Assembly (NCBI GenBank): GCA_038501195.1
Contig: JBBPUQ010000009.1
Span: 682,001-746,000 of the forward strand
Length of the DNA stretch: 64,000 nucleotides
Source: Nemania diffusa
Lineage: Eukaryota; Ascomycota; Sordariomycetes; Xylariales; Xylariaceae
Direction of reading: 5' to 3'
The notes beneath the pieces are model-generated. The model was not told the origin of the DNA, did not search any database, and worked only from the letters and a program-made list of their open reading frames with translations. This document shows positions 25,898 to 38,767 of the stretch, piece by piece; positions within the stretch are counted from its first letter, which is position 1; each line of letters opens with the position of its first letter. Both the position numbers and the translations under genes were made by a program.

Positions 25898-28800
25898 ATG
25901 AACTCTCACCCAGACGACGTCTCGCATCGAGACCGCGAGTCGGCCGAGCGACATCATCGCGAACCTTATCCGTCCGGCACCCCCCATCATAGCACTGCCG
26001 CGTCCCTCCAGATCCATCAGCCCGTTGCCTCGCGCATTGCTGGCGTCATTCACAGTCCAGGCGGACTCCTTGCGAACCATGGCGGCTCAGGCCCCCCCAT
26101 CCCTCTCGGCGCGCCGCCGGGATCCGTGAATGCCTTCGGCGGCCCTCTGCAGAACGAGACGAACCGACCCCATCAACATAATGTCCAGAACTCGTCGAGC
26201 CAGATGTATAGTGTCATCGGTGGCCCCACCTCTGGTCCTTCGGGATCTGCTGGTGGTGCTGGTGCTGGTCCGGTGTTCGGTGGACCGCTGCAGCAAGAGA
26301 ATGGTCGTCCCGGCCAGAGCATTCCCTTTAGCAGCAGTACTGGTAATGGAGCTGGGGCAGCTATGGCCGGATCTAACCTTCCTATGCCTGCTGGCGGTGC
26401 TGGGAGTAATAACGGTGCACTGCAACAGGGCCAGCAGCCCATACTGAATGTAAGTGACAGGTTCTCTCCATGGCTGCCTGTGTCTGTGCCTGTGCCTGCA
26501 CCTGCACCTTGCACTGTGGGGCCGGGCTGTCTGCGGCAACGTCGACGACACATCGTTTTTCTGTGTTTCCCATACCTAATTTCCCATCTTCTCGTGGCTC
26601 TCGTAAACCTTAGTCGCCAAGGCAGTTCCGATCTTTGGGGTAAAGAATAAGATCGATGATCTCCCGAGGTCGAGCAGCAGCAGCAGCAGCGGAATATTTT
26701 GGAGTGTGACGTTATGTGGCGCTAGGAAAAGCTAACACTCTATTTCCATAGGATGCCCTTAGTTACCTCGACCAGGTCAAAGTGCAGTTCGCTGATCAGC
26801 CAGATGTGTACAACAAGTTCCTCGACATCATGAAGGACTTTAAAAGCCAGAGGTAAGGAGCAGACACCAACCCCATTTAATGCCATTCACTCGTTCACTG
26901 GCCTGTCTCCACTGTGCAAGCTCTGATGTCCTCTTTCCCATTCACTAGCATCGACACGCCCGGCGTTATCAATCGCGTCTCGGAGCTTTTCGCCGGCCAC
27001 CCCACGCTTATTCAAGGGTTTAATACATTTCTGCCACCCGGCTACCGCATCGAATGTGGTGCTGGTAACGATCCCAACACGATCCGAGTGACGACCCCCA
27101 TGGGCACTACTGTGCAGTCCATTACAGGAAGAGCCAGCCAAGCCGAGGGCGCACACGGTCCATCCGGCCCCAACGCCTTCTTTAACCACAGAAGTAATAA
27201 CTGGCCGCAGTCCCAACCGCACAACAGCATCGAGAGCCCCGAGGCCCAGTTCAGCGTCCCGGCAACCAACGGCGCTAGCATCATCGGGCCTGCCCACCGC
27301 GAGCCTGTACCCTTCGATGCGCCTGGCGGTAGTGGCGGTGCACACCCGCCGCGACCGACTGCACACGCCCCAAACACCTCGTCGACAACGCCCAATGCGC
27401 AAACAACCACCCGTAACGCCATAACGCCTACACCGGGCATCCCACCGAGCGCCCCAAACGGCGCAGCCAGCCAGCAGGCTAGCATGGAAAAGCGTGGGCC
27501 GGTCGAGTTTAACCATGCGATCAGCTATGTAAACAAAATCAAGGTGAGAACCTTGCCCCCACTTCCATCGCAGTTTCAAAACTTTTCTGTACGAGGACAG
27601 TCCATTACCTACCCTCTCTCTGTACGCACACAATACATTCATTCTCTACAATCTCCCCTGCATGCATTCACTAACGCACTCTGCCCCACAGAACCGTTTC
27701 CAGGACAAACCCGAGATCTACAAGCAGTTCCTCGAGATCCTCCAGACCTACCAACGCGAGTCAAAACCCATACAAGAAGTCTACGCACAAGTCACGAGCC
27801 TATTCAGCACAGCTCCCGACCTGCTCGAGGACTTCAAGCAGTTTCTCCCAGAGTCGGCCGCCTCGAACAAGAACGGTGCACGTGCCGACGACGTCCTTGC
27901 CATGACCGGCCTCACGCAGACCACACCGCAACCTGGGCATATCGCCAAGGACAACCAGAAGATGCCTCCTGTCGGTAACTTCGCGCCTCCTCCGAGTGCG
28001 ACCAAAGACAATAAGAAACGACCCCGAAATGACAAGCTGTCACAGCCCAATCCCTCCACTGTTGTCGACAGTCCTGCCCTCCCATCTCGATCTATCCCAA
28101 CTGCCGGTCCCGCTACCAAGCGTGCCAAGCTCAACCACAAGCCGCTGGCGACTGATGCGCCTACTATTGAGCCGACTCTAACGCCCGTTCTTCCCGGCCC
28201 ACTACCCCCGACCTCGTCAGCTAATGCAACACAAGAAGAGATGGGCTTCTTCGATAGGGTTAAAAAATACATTGGGAACCGATCTACCATGAACGAGTTT
28301 CTAAAGCTCTGTAACATGTACTCTCAAAGCCTCATCGATACAAACGATCTAGTGCACAAGGCTAGTCAGTTCATCGGCGGCAACCCAGAGCTGATGAGCT
28401 TCTTCAAGACCTTTGTCGGCTACGAGGGCCTAGAAGAGATGATAGAGAATCGTCCTCGACCTCCCTCGGGCAAAGTATCGCTGAGTAACTGCCGTGGAGT
28501 GGGTCCTAGCTACCGTTTACTTCCAAGAAGAGTAGGTTTCCATCCAGACTATCAACTATGAGACCACTACTGACGCAAGCATTTACAGGAAAAGCTTAAG
28601 CCATGCGGTGGCAGGGACGAGATGTGTAACGCAGTGCTCAACGATGAATGGGCTTCTCACCCAACCTGGGCATCTGAGGACTCGGGCTTTGTTGCTCACC
28701 GAAAGAATGCCTTCGAAGAAGGGCTTCATCGCATAGAAGAGGAAAGACATGACTATGACTTCCACATCGAAGCGAATACCAAGTGCATCCAGTTGCTCGA

Positions 28801-30908
28801 GCCTATCGCGCAGCAGATGTTAAACCTTACACCCCTTGAACGAGAAGCTTTCCAGATGCCACCAGGACTCGGAGGCTCTAGCACCTCCATCTACAAGCGT
28901 GTCTTGAAGAAAATATATGGTCCGGATAAGGGCGCAGAGGTTGTTAACGAGATGTTTAGCGAACCGTTCGTCGTTGTACCAGTCATCCTGGCTCGCCTCA
29001 AGCAAAAGGACGAAGAATGGCGTTTTACACAACGTGAGTGGGAGAAAGTTTGGCAAGCCCAGACGGAAATTATGCACCTTCGAAGTCTTGATCACATGGG
29101 TATTCAAGTGAAGCAAAATGATAAGCGCAGTCTTTCAGCAAAACATCTTGTGGATGTCATCAAGACGAAGCATGAAGAGCAGCGCCGATTACGGAGCACT
29201 AAGGATCAAGTTTCGCGGTTTCAGTTCGCCTACGATCTGGGCGATGAGGACGTTCTACTTTATTTAGTACGGTTTATGGTACTGTTCGGCATGCACAACG
29301 GTCACCATAGCACTGCCGAAAAAGAGCGAATAGTCGACTTTTTCGAGTCATTCATTCCTCAGTTCTTCGAGCTCCCGGAAGATAAGGTGCAGGAGCGTCT
29401 GAATGATATCGATCGTGACTCGGGAGAGGAGGATGCTGAGGACCAGCTTCCAGCCGAATTGACCAACGGCCGTTCTCGACGAAATGGCAAGAGATCTGAT
29501 CTGCTCCGTGGCGTCCTAGATCCCGGCCGTAATACGACAAAGCCACGTGCGCGAAAGGAAGAGAGTGCCGCCTCTGGCAGTAAGGAGACGACACCCGATG
29601 TCGGCTCAGCTAACGAAGAAGAAATGGTTGATGCACCTGAAGACCAGACACCATCGGATTTATCCAACGAGCGATGGCTTCCTACGATCCCTCGCGCTAC
29701 GGTCGTTAAGGGCGATACTTCCTTACTCGATGCCGATGGTGAACTGAAAGCCGACGGGTTTTTCCCTCGACCTTGGTATAACTTCTTCTGCAACCAGACT
29801 ATCTATGTATTCTTCAGCATCTTCCAGACGTTGTACAGACGCCTCAAGGAAGTCAAAGAGAGTAGAGATAGCGTCTTGACCGCTATCACTCGCCTGAAGA
29901 GCAAGAAGCCAGCAAAGGAACTAGGAATTACCGTCAATGAGATTAACTATTTCGACGAGAATGATCCTGCGTCCTTTTGGCCCAAGACGGTCGAATTGAT
30001 CGAAGATTACATCACTGGCGAGATTGATGAGACCCGATACCAAGAAGTGTTCCGCCATTACTACCTGAAGAAGGGTTGGAAGTTGTACACTATTCTCGAC
30101 CTTCTCAAGACTCTCTGTCGTCTCTCCCTGACCTGCACAAGCTCTGACGCCAAGGAAAAGACGCCGGACCTCATCCAACAATTCCTCAACAGTCGCCAGC
30201 AGGAAGAGACCAGTTATCAGACTGAGATCAGCGCACGCAAATTTGCCGAGAAGTGCATTAAGGATGGCGACATGTTTGTGATCTGCTGGGTATGTGACAA
30301 AGTATCGAGTATTGCGTAGTTCTTCTCGCTAACATTCCTCGTTTATCTAGTTCCCTAACAAGCGCGAGGCCACAGTTCGTTGGCTGCAGAAGGACGAAAC
30401 CACCTTTTACATGGATGAGATGGAGCGCCGCGAGCAGTGGCAATACTATATCTCGTCTTACATGCGTGTCGAGCCGACTGAAGGTATTAGCCGCGATCGC
30501 CTACGCAAGACGGTGCTTGCCCGTAACCTTCCGTCTAACGATGCGGATTCCGATGATGGTAGTGCACCGAAGCCGCTAAAGTATGATGAGGGCCTTATTC
30601 TGCGCATCTGTCTGAACTCCAACAAGATTGTTTGGGAGAAGGGCTCTTCGGAGTACTTCATCTACAACGTGTCTCCCGAGGACGAGGAAGCTCAGAAGAA
30701 GGCAGAGGAGCATGCGCAAGCCGTCACGGAGCACCGGAAGCAGCTATTCCGAGAGAAGATGGTCATGAACAACGCCTGGATGCGTGGGCTGCGGCAAGAC
30801 GAGGTCCAAAAGGTGAACGAGAAGTTCGCCAAATGGTTCAACGACGGCATTGCGCCCACCTCGGACATCCGAGGAGACGGCGATGAGGAGGTGCAGGGCA
30901 CGACCTAA
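25898..30908 (+). CDS. sin3: Sin3 transcriptional corepressor
   Basis: Sin3 is the scaffold of the Rpd3/HDAC histone deacetylase complex in the nucleus. Six exons join in frame: 25898-26449, 26752-26852, 26949-27543, 27692-28531, 28589-30289, 30351-30908, giving 1448 residues, normal for the family. A low-complexity Gly/Pro/Ser/His N-terminus is followed by three paired amphipathic helix domains: PAH1 about 185-253 ([12 protein letters not shown]), PAH2 about 402-475 ([20 protein letters not shown], across the exon 3/4 junction) and PAH3 about 598-665 ([13 protein letters not shown]). The HDAC-interaction region begins at about 685 with [10 protein letters not shown] and continues [14 protein letters not shown] long conserved C-terminal region and an acidic linker near 930-1010 follow. 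PAH1 is itself split by intron 2. Start chosen at the first ATG before the family-like N-terminus. Confidence 0.93.
26473..26690. repeat. Hexamer and AGC microsatellites in SIN3 intron 1
   Basis: Intron 1 (26450-26751) holds a degenerate GTGCCT/CACCTG hexamer tract at 26473-26513 and a perfect (AGC)6 tract at 26673-26690. At 302 bases it is the longest intron of this gene; the others are 57-148 bases. Confidence 0.7.
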
Positions 30909-32160
30909 TCTCTAAGCTAACGCGTCCTCCCCTTCCGGGTTGTCCCCTCCTGAGACTGTTGTCTGTCCGGACTGGGCTACCCGGCTCTATCTATCTACAT
31001 GGAGAGCGTTGGCGTTTATTCGGTGCTTTGCGAGGCGGGAAGCATCCCGATCAATCGACTTCGGCCGGCGTTGAGGCGTTGATTTCGACATGACATAACA
31101 TATACCAGGGAGGGGTTAAAGAATGGGTATATTACAAAACACTCCGCATAGCGTTACGCGTAGAGCTTCTGTATGCTTTGCTTTGACTCGACTGGTTTCT
31201 TTTTTTTTCGATGCAGCGGTAATTTTCGTCATTTGCCTGGGAAAGATAGATGGATAGAGTGTTCGCTATGCGAAGGGAGAGGAAGAAGAGCAGTTTACTA
31301 GGCACGCGATGGAATTCTGTATTTTTTTTCCCTACCCTATCCTACCCTAACCGGGGCAGGGTGCGACCGCGACGAGAAAAACTCGGGAGTTTCCTTACTT
31401 TTTCCGCTCGCACGACGGCTGGCCGGTGGTTTCGCTGTACATTAGATCGCACGCCCGGTAGCTTAGCCTAGCTTACATAGCAAAGAAAATCAGCGTTTAA
31501 GTTCCTGTGCTTACATTACTTGTGAATGGTTTTTATTTATTTATTCTGATTCGAGGTGGTTGTCCTAGAATTAGTTAGTTGTCCAGTTGACGGATACTTG
31601 AATGTGAGCATGAATTCGGGTATGTCACATGAGACATGTTCTTAGTCATCTACTTAGGGACTATTAACACCTGTTGCCTGTGGTCCGTTTATTTATAAAT
31701 GCTCCGACCATCTCGTGCGTCTAGGGAGGGAAATAAATCTAGTCATTTTGGATTGGAAATATTATTCAATTCTTGTAACGTAGCTGATCAGCTTTAAATG
31801 GTTCTTCTACATCATCTTCAGCCGCATGATAGCGTGCATGTTTACTAATACGCCCCAATATACCGCCAATGGCTTTCTACTCTGACGCCTTGCTATTTCA
31901 TCTCAGTGTCGTCTCTCGTCATGGAGTGGGTATGCCGGTGGCAGTGGGAGTAGGCCAACATGTAAACCTAATGATGGGGTTTCTATATCCGGTTTCCCCC
32001 ACTAGGTGTCTTTATTATATTCTCTTCCGCTGTCTTGCTCTTTTATCTAGTCGGCCTCTCTGGGCCCGCTGTCCGTTCGTCTGTCTAGCCTTTTAGTATA
32101 GATAGATGGGATGGCATGGGATAGATAAGGTTATAGTAAGGATTGGACAGGGTCGGAGAT
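30909..32160. other. Convergent 3' region between SIN3 and ERG10
   Basis: This holds the 3' ends of two convergent genes. T-rich tracts near 31200 and 31320, and AT-rich words near 31690-31760, are candidate transcript ends. A short CCCTA-rich stretch at 31330-31352 is too short and irregular to be telomeric. No gene is supported. Confidence 0.5.
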
Positions 32161-33607
<1,447 letters not shown>

Positions 33608-34534
33608 GTTGGCTACTGCTACTCGCTATTATATTGGATAGATATATTTTAACGAAAGATGAGGGGGGAGATAGAGAGGCACGAAGGAAGAGAAGCGTGA
33701 TGAAGAGGAATGGAGGTGAGGATTAGGATGATAAGCAGGAGGAAGAGAAGAAGAAGGAGAGAGTGTATGTATGAACAAATTAACTCTGTTGGTGATGTTT
33801 TTATCTACGGGGAACGAAGAAGAGGTCAAGGTCCCCTTTTCCGCCTAACTACTCGAGTACACCGCCGCTCCTTGTACTGTACAGGAATGGCGAGCTCAGG
33901 ATTCTCTGTGCCAGAGGATCGATTATTCGATTACTATTTGTCAAGGTAAGCAGAACAATTGGAGCGTGAACCAGTACCAGACTAGATGTGCTAGAATCGA
34001 GCGCGCCGACTGTAGGAGGAGGGTCCTGGAGGGGTTCAGCATGCAGCACAGCGCCCATCACAGTGCTACAGACCACCTACTATAGAATTTTGGCGGGGGA
34101 TTTCTATAATCGGTAAGTGGGACAGCTCCGATAAGGACCCTTATAGCATCTTATCGCCTCTCCGAATCGGCAACTACCCAAAAAGGACCCGCCGAGTCTC
34201 GCTAGCTCGCCGCCAGCCAAGCCTTCAAATACCTAGGTACCTAGGTAGTCTTGCATATCTCACCTAGCCACAGTATTTATGGCCCCACAGAGCCAGCCAC
34301 AGCAGGTACCTTGCAGCACCCGCCACACGCTAAATGATCAAGGATTAGGGTGGGCCCGCTAGGGATTGGATGGAAATCTCAGCCTTGTGTGCGCTGCCTT
34401 GTCTGAGCTGCGGCTGCTGATAGATACTCTGTACATAGGGAACTTTTCTTGAGCTTGGGAACTTAGAAAGCGTTACATTTTGTCGTGATCAAAAACTAAG
34501 CCAATTCGAACAGTTCTAAAGAATTTCAGACGCC
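33608..34534. promoter_or_regulatory. Shared ERG10/SNU114 divergent promoter region
   Basis: The 927 bases between two divergent start codons include purine-rich stretches near 33660-33770, the likely 5' leader of ERG10. A perfect 16-base palindrome made of two ACCTAGGT units lies at 34231-34246, about 290 bases upstream of the SNU114 ATG. No TATA box or sterol-response motif could be assigned with confidence. Confidence 0.45.
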
Positions 34535-37500
34535 ATGGATGACCTCTATGATGAGTACGTATAAGCAGACACCTTAGCCTTTTTTTCCTTTCTTATGTTA
34601 GTACTCAACGGCTTACAAGTTACGCGACAGGTTCGGCAATTTTATCGGGGAAGATGCCGACGCATCAGAGGAAGAGTCCCAACATGGCGTGGATGCGGGC
34701 GCCTACCTCGACGACGACGATTACCCCGAGGCGGCACCCGAGGCGACAGGTCAGGAATTGATGGAAATCGACGACGAAGGCCCTTCGAATGCCGTTATAC
34801 TACATGAGGACAAACAGTATTATCCTACAGCGCAGCAGGTCTACGGAGCCGATGTCGAGACTCTCGTGCAAGAGGAGGATGCGCAACCCCTCACCCAGCC
34901 CATCATCGCCCCCGTCGAGGTCAAGAAGTTCTCTATCGAAGAGGCCGACCTGCCACCCGTCTACTTCGACCGCAATTTCATGACCGATCTCATGAACTTC
35001 CCCGACCAGATACGAAACATTGCGCTGGCCGGCCATTTACATCATGGAAAGACTGCTTTTATGGACATGCTCGTGCTCGAGACACATAATATTGCCGATC
35101 GATTAGACAAGCGAATGGGGAAGAAGAGGGACGAGCAGCTGCGGTATACCGATACACACATCATGGAGAGGGATAGGGGTCTCTCGGTGAAGGCTGCGCC
35201 CATGGGCCTTGTGTTGCAGAGTACCAAGGGCAAATCACATCTCTTCAACATCATTGATACCCCGGGACATGTGAACTTCGTGGACGAGGTGGCCGCGAGC
35301 TTGCGCCTCGTCGACGGCCTCGCGCTAGTCGTGGATGTGGTCGAGGGTGTGCAAGTAAACACAGAGCAGGTCATTAAGCACGCCGTGCTCGAGGACATTC
35401 CCATGACTCTTATAATCAACAAAATGGATCGTTTAATATTGGAACTCAGGCTCCCCCCGAGCGACGCCTACTTCAAGCTCAAGCATGTAGTCGAAGAAGT
35501 CAACACTATCATCGAAAACGCGAGGCCAGGCTCTGGTGAGGCTAGGCGCCTCAGCCCTGAAAAGGGAAACGTCTTATTTGCTTGTAGCGAAATGGGATGG
35601 TGTTTTACATTACAGTCATTTTCTAAGATGTACGCCGACAGCTTTCCTGGCGTGAACACGGAGGAGTTTGCGAAGCGCCTCTGGGGCGACATTTATTTCA
35701 ACCCGAGCAAGAGAACATTTAGTCGGAAACCTTTACCAGGTGAACAAGGCGCAAAGAGATCCTTCATCAATTTCGTTCTAGAGCCTATCTACAAGGTCTT
35801 TTCTCACACCATCAGCCGGAGCCCTGAAGAGCTTAAGCCCATATTAGCATCTTTAGGCATACAACTCAAACCCTCGCAATACAAGTTGGACGCCAAGATG
35901 CTTCTCAAACTTGTCTGCGAGCAGTTCTTTGGCCCGTCCACTGGTTTTGTAGACATGATTGTCAAGCATATTCCCTCGCCAGTGGAAGCTGCTCAGATCA
36001 AATTGGAACGGCATTACACTGGCCCATTAGACACCAAGGTGGCCGAATCTATGAAGAAGTGCGACCAGGACGGGCCCTTAGTTGTATTTGTAACCAAGCT
36101 CTTTAATACGCCTGATGCAAAGAGTTTTTACTCGTTCGGTCGCGTCATGAGCGGCATCGCACGTCCTGGTATGCAAGTACGCGTGCTAGGGGAGGGCTAC
36201 TCTATTGACGACGAAGAAGACATGGCGATGGCGACAATAGGGAATGTTTACATTGCCGAAACACGATATAATGTCCAAACAGACGGCATTCCTGCCGGTA
36301 GTCTAGCACTGCTTAGTGGCGTCGACAACTCCATAGTCAAGTCAGCTACTATCGTCCCGCCCAAGTTCGAGGACGACGAGGACGCCTACATCTTCAAGCC
36401 AGTCTCCCATTTCACCGAGTCTGTGCTCAAAGTAGCCGTCGAGCCTATTAACCCATCAGAACTACCCAAGATGCTTGACGGTCTTAGGAAAGTAAACAAA
36501 AGCTATCCTTTAGTGACAACCAAGGTCGAGGAATCAGGTGAGCATATCATCCTCGGCACCGGCGAACTGTACATGGACTGCGTCCTCCATGACCTTCGCC
36601 GGCTATACGCAGATATGGAGATCAAGGTGTCCGACCCTGTGACTCGGTTTTGCGAGACGGTCGACGAAATGTCGGCTACGAAGTGCTATGCTGAAACCCC
36701 GAATAAGAAAAACAAGATCACCATGATCGCAGAACCATTAGATGACGGCATCGCCGAAGACATCGAGAGTGGCCGTGTCAACATGCGGGACGGCGCCCGG
36801 AAGGTGGGCAAGTTCTTCCAGGATAATTACGGCTGGGACCTACTGGCTGCACGGAGCATATGGGCCTTCGGACCGGATGAAATGGGTCCCAACATACTAC
36901 AGGATGATACGCTAGCCGAAGTAAGTCAGACCGTCTCTCCTTGTCCTATCTATCTATCACTCTCGTCTCCTATTACCGGCTTTCATAAGCAGGAGGCACT
37001 TACAGTACCTACTTTGTGTCTTACTACACATATCATGTTTAGGAGGGTTGCCGCGCGTACCCGCATGCGGCAATCCCCTCACCCACGCTCCTAGCCCTCA
37101 GCTCGCGAGTTCTCATACCTGGCGCATGATACCTAATGTTTTCGGCAGGTGGATAAGACGCTACTCAGAAGTGTGCGAGAGACCATTCGTCAAGGCTTTA
37201 GTTGGGCGACCCGGGAAGGCCCGCTATGTGAAGAACGTAAGTGCGCATCTACTACCAATGTCATCACGTTATCGTTTGTTTTGTGTTTTGCCGCTGTCTC
37301 TCCGCTTTTCTCTACATGTAGCTTTGCCCCATGTCTCGATAGGTGAGGCAAGCATATGCGTATGCTATGCAACGGTCTTTGCTTTCTTTCTTTCTTTTTC
37401 CCCTACGCCTGCTTTTCTCTGGGGGGTACGTACATGGCTATAGTCCCCTAGGAAACTCACACTTCAGACCGAGTGCCCTCGAGTACCAGTCGTTTCCCCA

Positions 37501-38767
37501 ACACTACTCTACTTCCTTCCCGACGACCCCGATGATGAGAAATCAACATGGCTCCTCTCTCTCAGGGGGGCACGAAGGGGAGTGAGTGAGTGAATCGCCG
37601 TTCTGGTTGGCAAGGGGGCCACAATTCTCGATGTGTCTAGCTTAAAGCAGCAGTTAACGGTGCCTGGGATGGGATCAGCGGGTGGGACGCTAGGTCACAA
37701 CCCTTGCCCTTCGCTTTCACTTCTTCCCCTACCCCTACTCTGGCGTTTTCTGGCGCGCCCTTCCCGTCTATCCAGATCGTGTGTCTGTCTGGCTGGCTGT
37801 CGTGGGATATTCCGTCCTCTTTTTTATCTCATCCCCCACTGTGGAGGCCCTGACACCATCCTGTCTAGTTGGCTTGAACGTACAGGGAGATGAGATGTGT
37901 GGGTTACCACAGGGCTGCGTTGTACATACACCCCCTAGATTGGTGCATTACCAATATGTTGTTCTGGGTCTTTTTTTTATGTTTTTTTCTTTTACACTCG
38001 GCGTAGGTAGCACATCCTGATTTTCGTTGCCGAGGTCAGGATCGCGGGCGCCTCGGGCTCGCTTAGCTTGCTGCATCAGCCTACCTACCTAAGCTACCCG
38101 CCTATCTACCTAGCTAATTACTAACCCAAGTTCATGATTTCGTGCCTTTGGCGCACCTACCTATAGTACAGCTTTACTAACGCCATTCTTTTGCTTGATA
38201 GCCATCCGAAATACCAAGTTCCGCATCACAGATGCCGTGTTAGCCCAGGAGGCCATCTTCCGAGGCGGCGGCCAGATCATCCCTACGGCCCGGCGGGCAT
38301 GCTACAGCTCGTTCCTCATGGCGTCCCCGCGCCTCATGGAACCGCTGTACTCGTGCTCGATGGTGGGCCCGCAGGACGCGGTGCCCATGCTGTACAACGT
38401 GCTCGCGCGGCGGCGCGGGCACGTGCTCGCCGACGGGCCGATCGCGGGCACGCCGCTGTACCGCGTGCACGGCCTGATCCCCGTCATCGACTCGTTCGGG
38501 TTCGAGACGGACCTGCGCATCCAGACGGAGGGGCAGGCGGTGGTCAGCCTCGTGTTCGACAAGTGGCAGAAGGTGCCCGGCGACCCGCTGGACAAGGAGG
38601 TGATCTTGCGCCCGCTGCAGGCGGCCGACGCGCAGGCCACGGCGCGCGACTTCGTGCTCAAGACGAGGCGGCGCAAGGGCCTCAGCGAGGACGTTAGCGT
38701 CGCCAAGTTCCTCGAGCCCGAGTTCTACCAGAGCCTTATGGAGAGCGGGACGCTGGGGAGCCCCTAG
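34535..38767 (+). CDS. SNU114: U5 snRNP GTPase Snu114 (EFTUD2/Cwf10)
   Basis: This is the EF-2-like GTPase of the U5 snRNP that controls spliceosome activation and disassembly. Exons 34535-34554, 34631-36920, 37149-37236 and 38202-38767 give 987 residues (human EFTUD2 is 972). The first exon codes for only MDDLYDE; an acidic N-terminal tail follows. GTPase motifs: AGHLHHGKT (G1, 140-148), DTPGHVNF (G3, about 216) and NKMD (G4, 270-273). Later domains match the EF-2 fold, ending with [20 protein letters not shown] and the family signature [17 protein letters not shown]. Splice phases agree at all junctions. The intron before the last exon is 965 bases, exceptional here, and the last exon is far richer in G and C than the rest. 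Retaining intron 2 adds about 60 codons and then a stop. Confidence 0.94.
37237..38201 (+). other. Unusually long intron 3 of SNU114
   Basis: Donor GTAAGT at 37237 and acceptor TTGATAG ending at 38201 are fixed by exon homology (...GPLCEE, then [11 protein letters not shown]). At 965 bases it is more than ten times the typical intron in this window. It contains pyrimidine-rich stretches, TACCTA tracts near 38080-38120, and several short open frames without family resemblance. No nested gene could be supported. Confidence 0.8.

Noticed and set aside
26087..26551. Long minus-strand frames opposite SIN3 exon 1
   Set aside because: They are shadows of a GC-rich repetitive coding exon; Arg/His/Ser-rich translation without domains.
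31330..31352. CCCTA-rich stretch resembling telomere repeat
   Set aside because: It is only about four irregular units inside a 3' region between normal genes; not a telomere or a credible interstitial array.
38191..38706. Alternative frames over the last SNU114 exon, both strands
   Set aside because: The GC-rich exon opens all frames; only the frame reading the EF-2-like C-terminal signature is coding.
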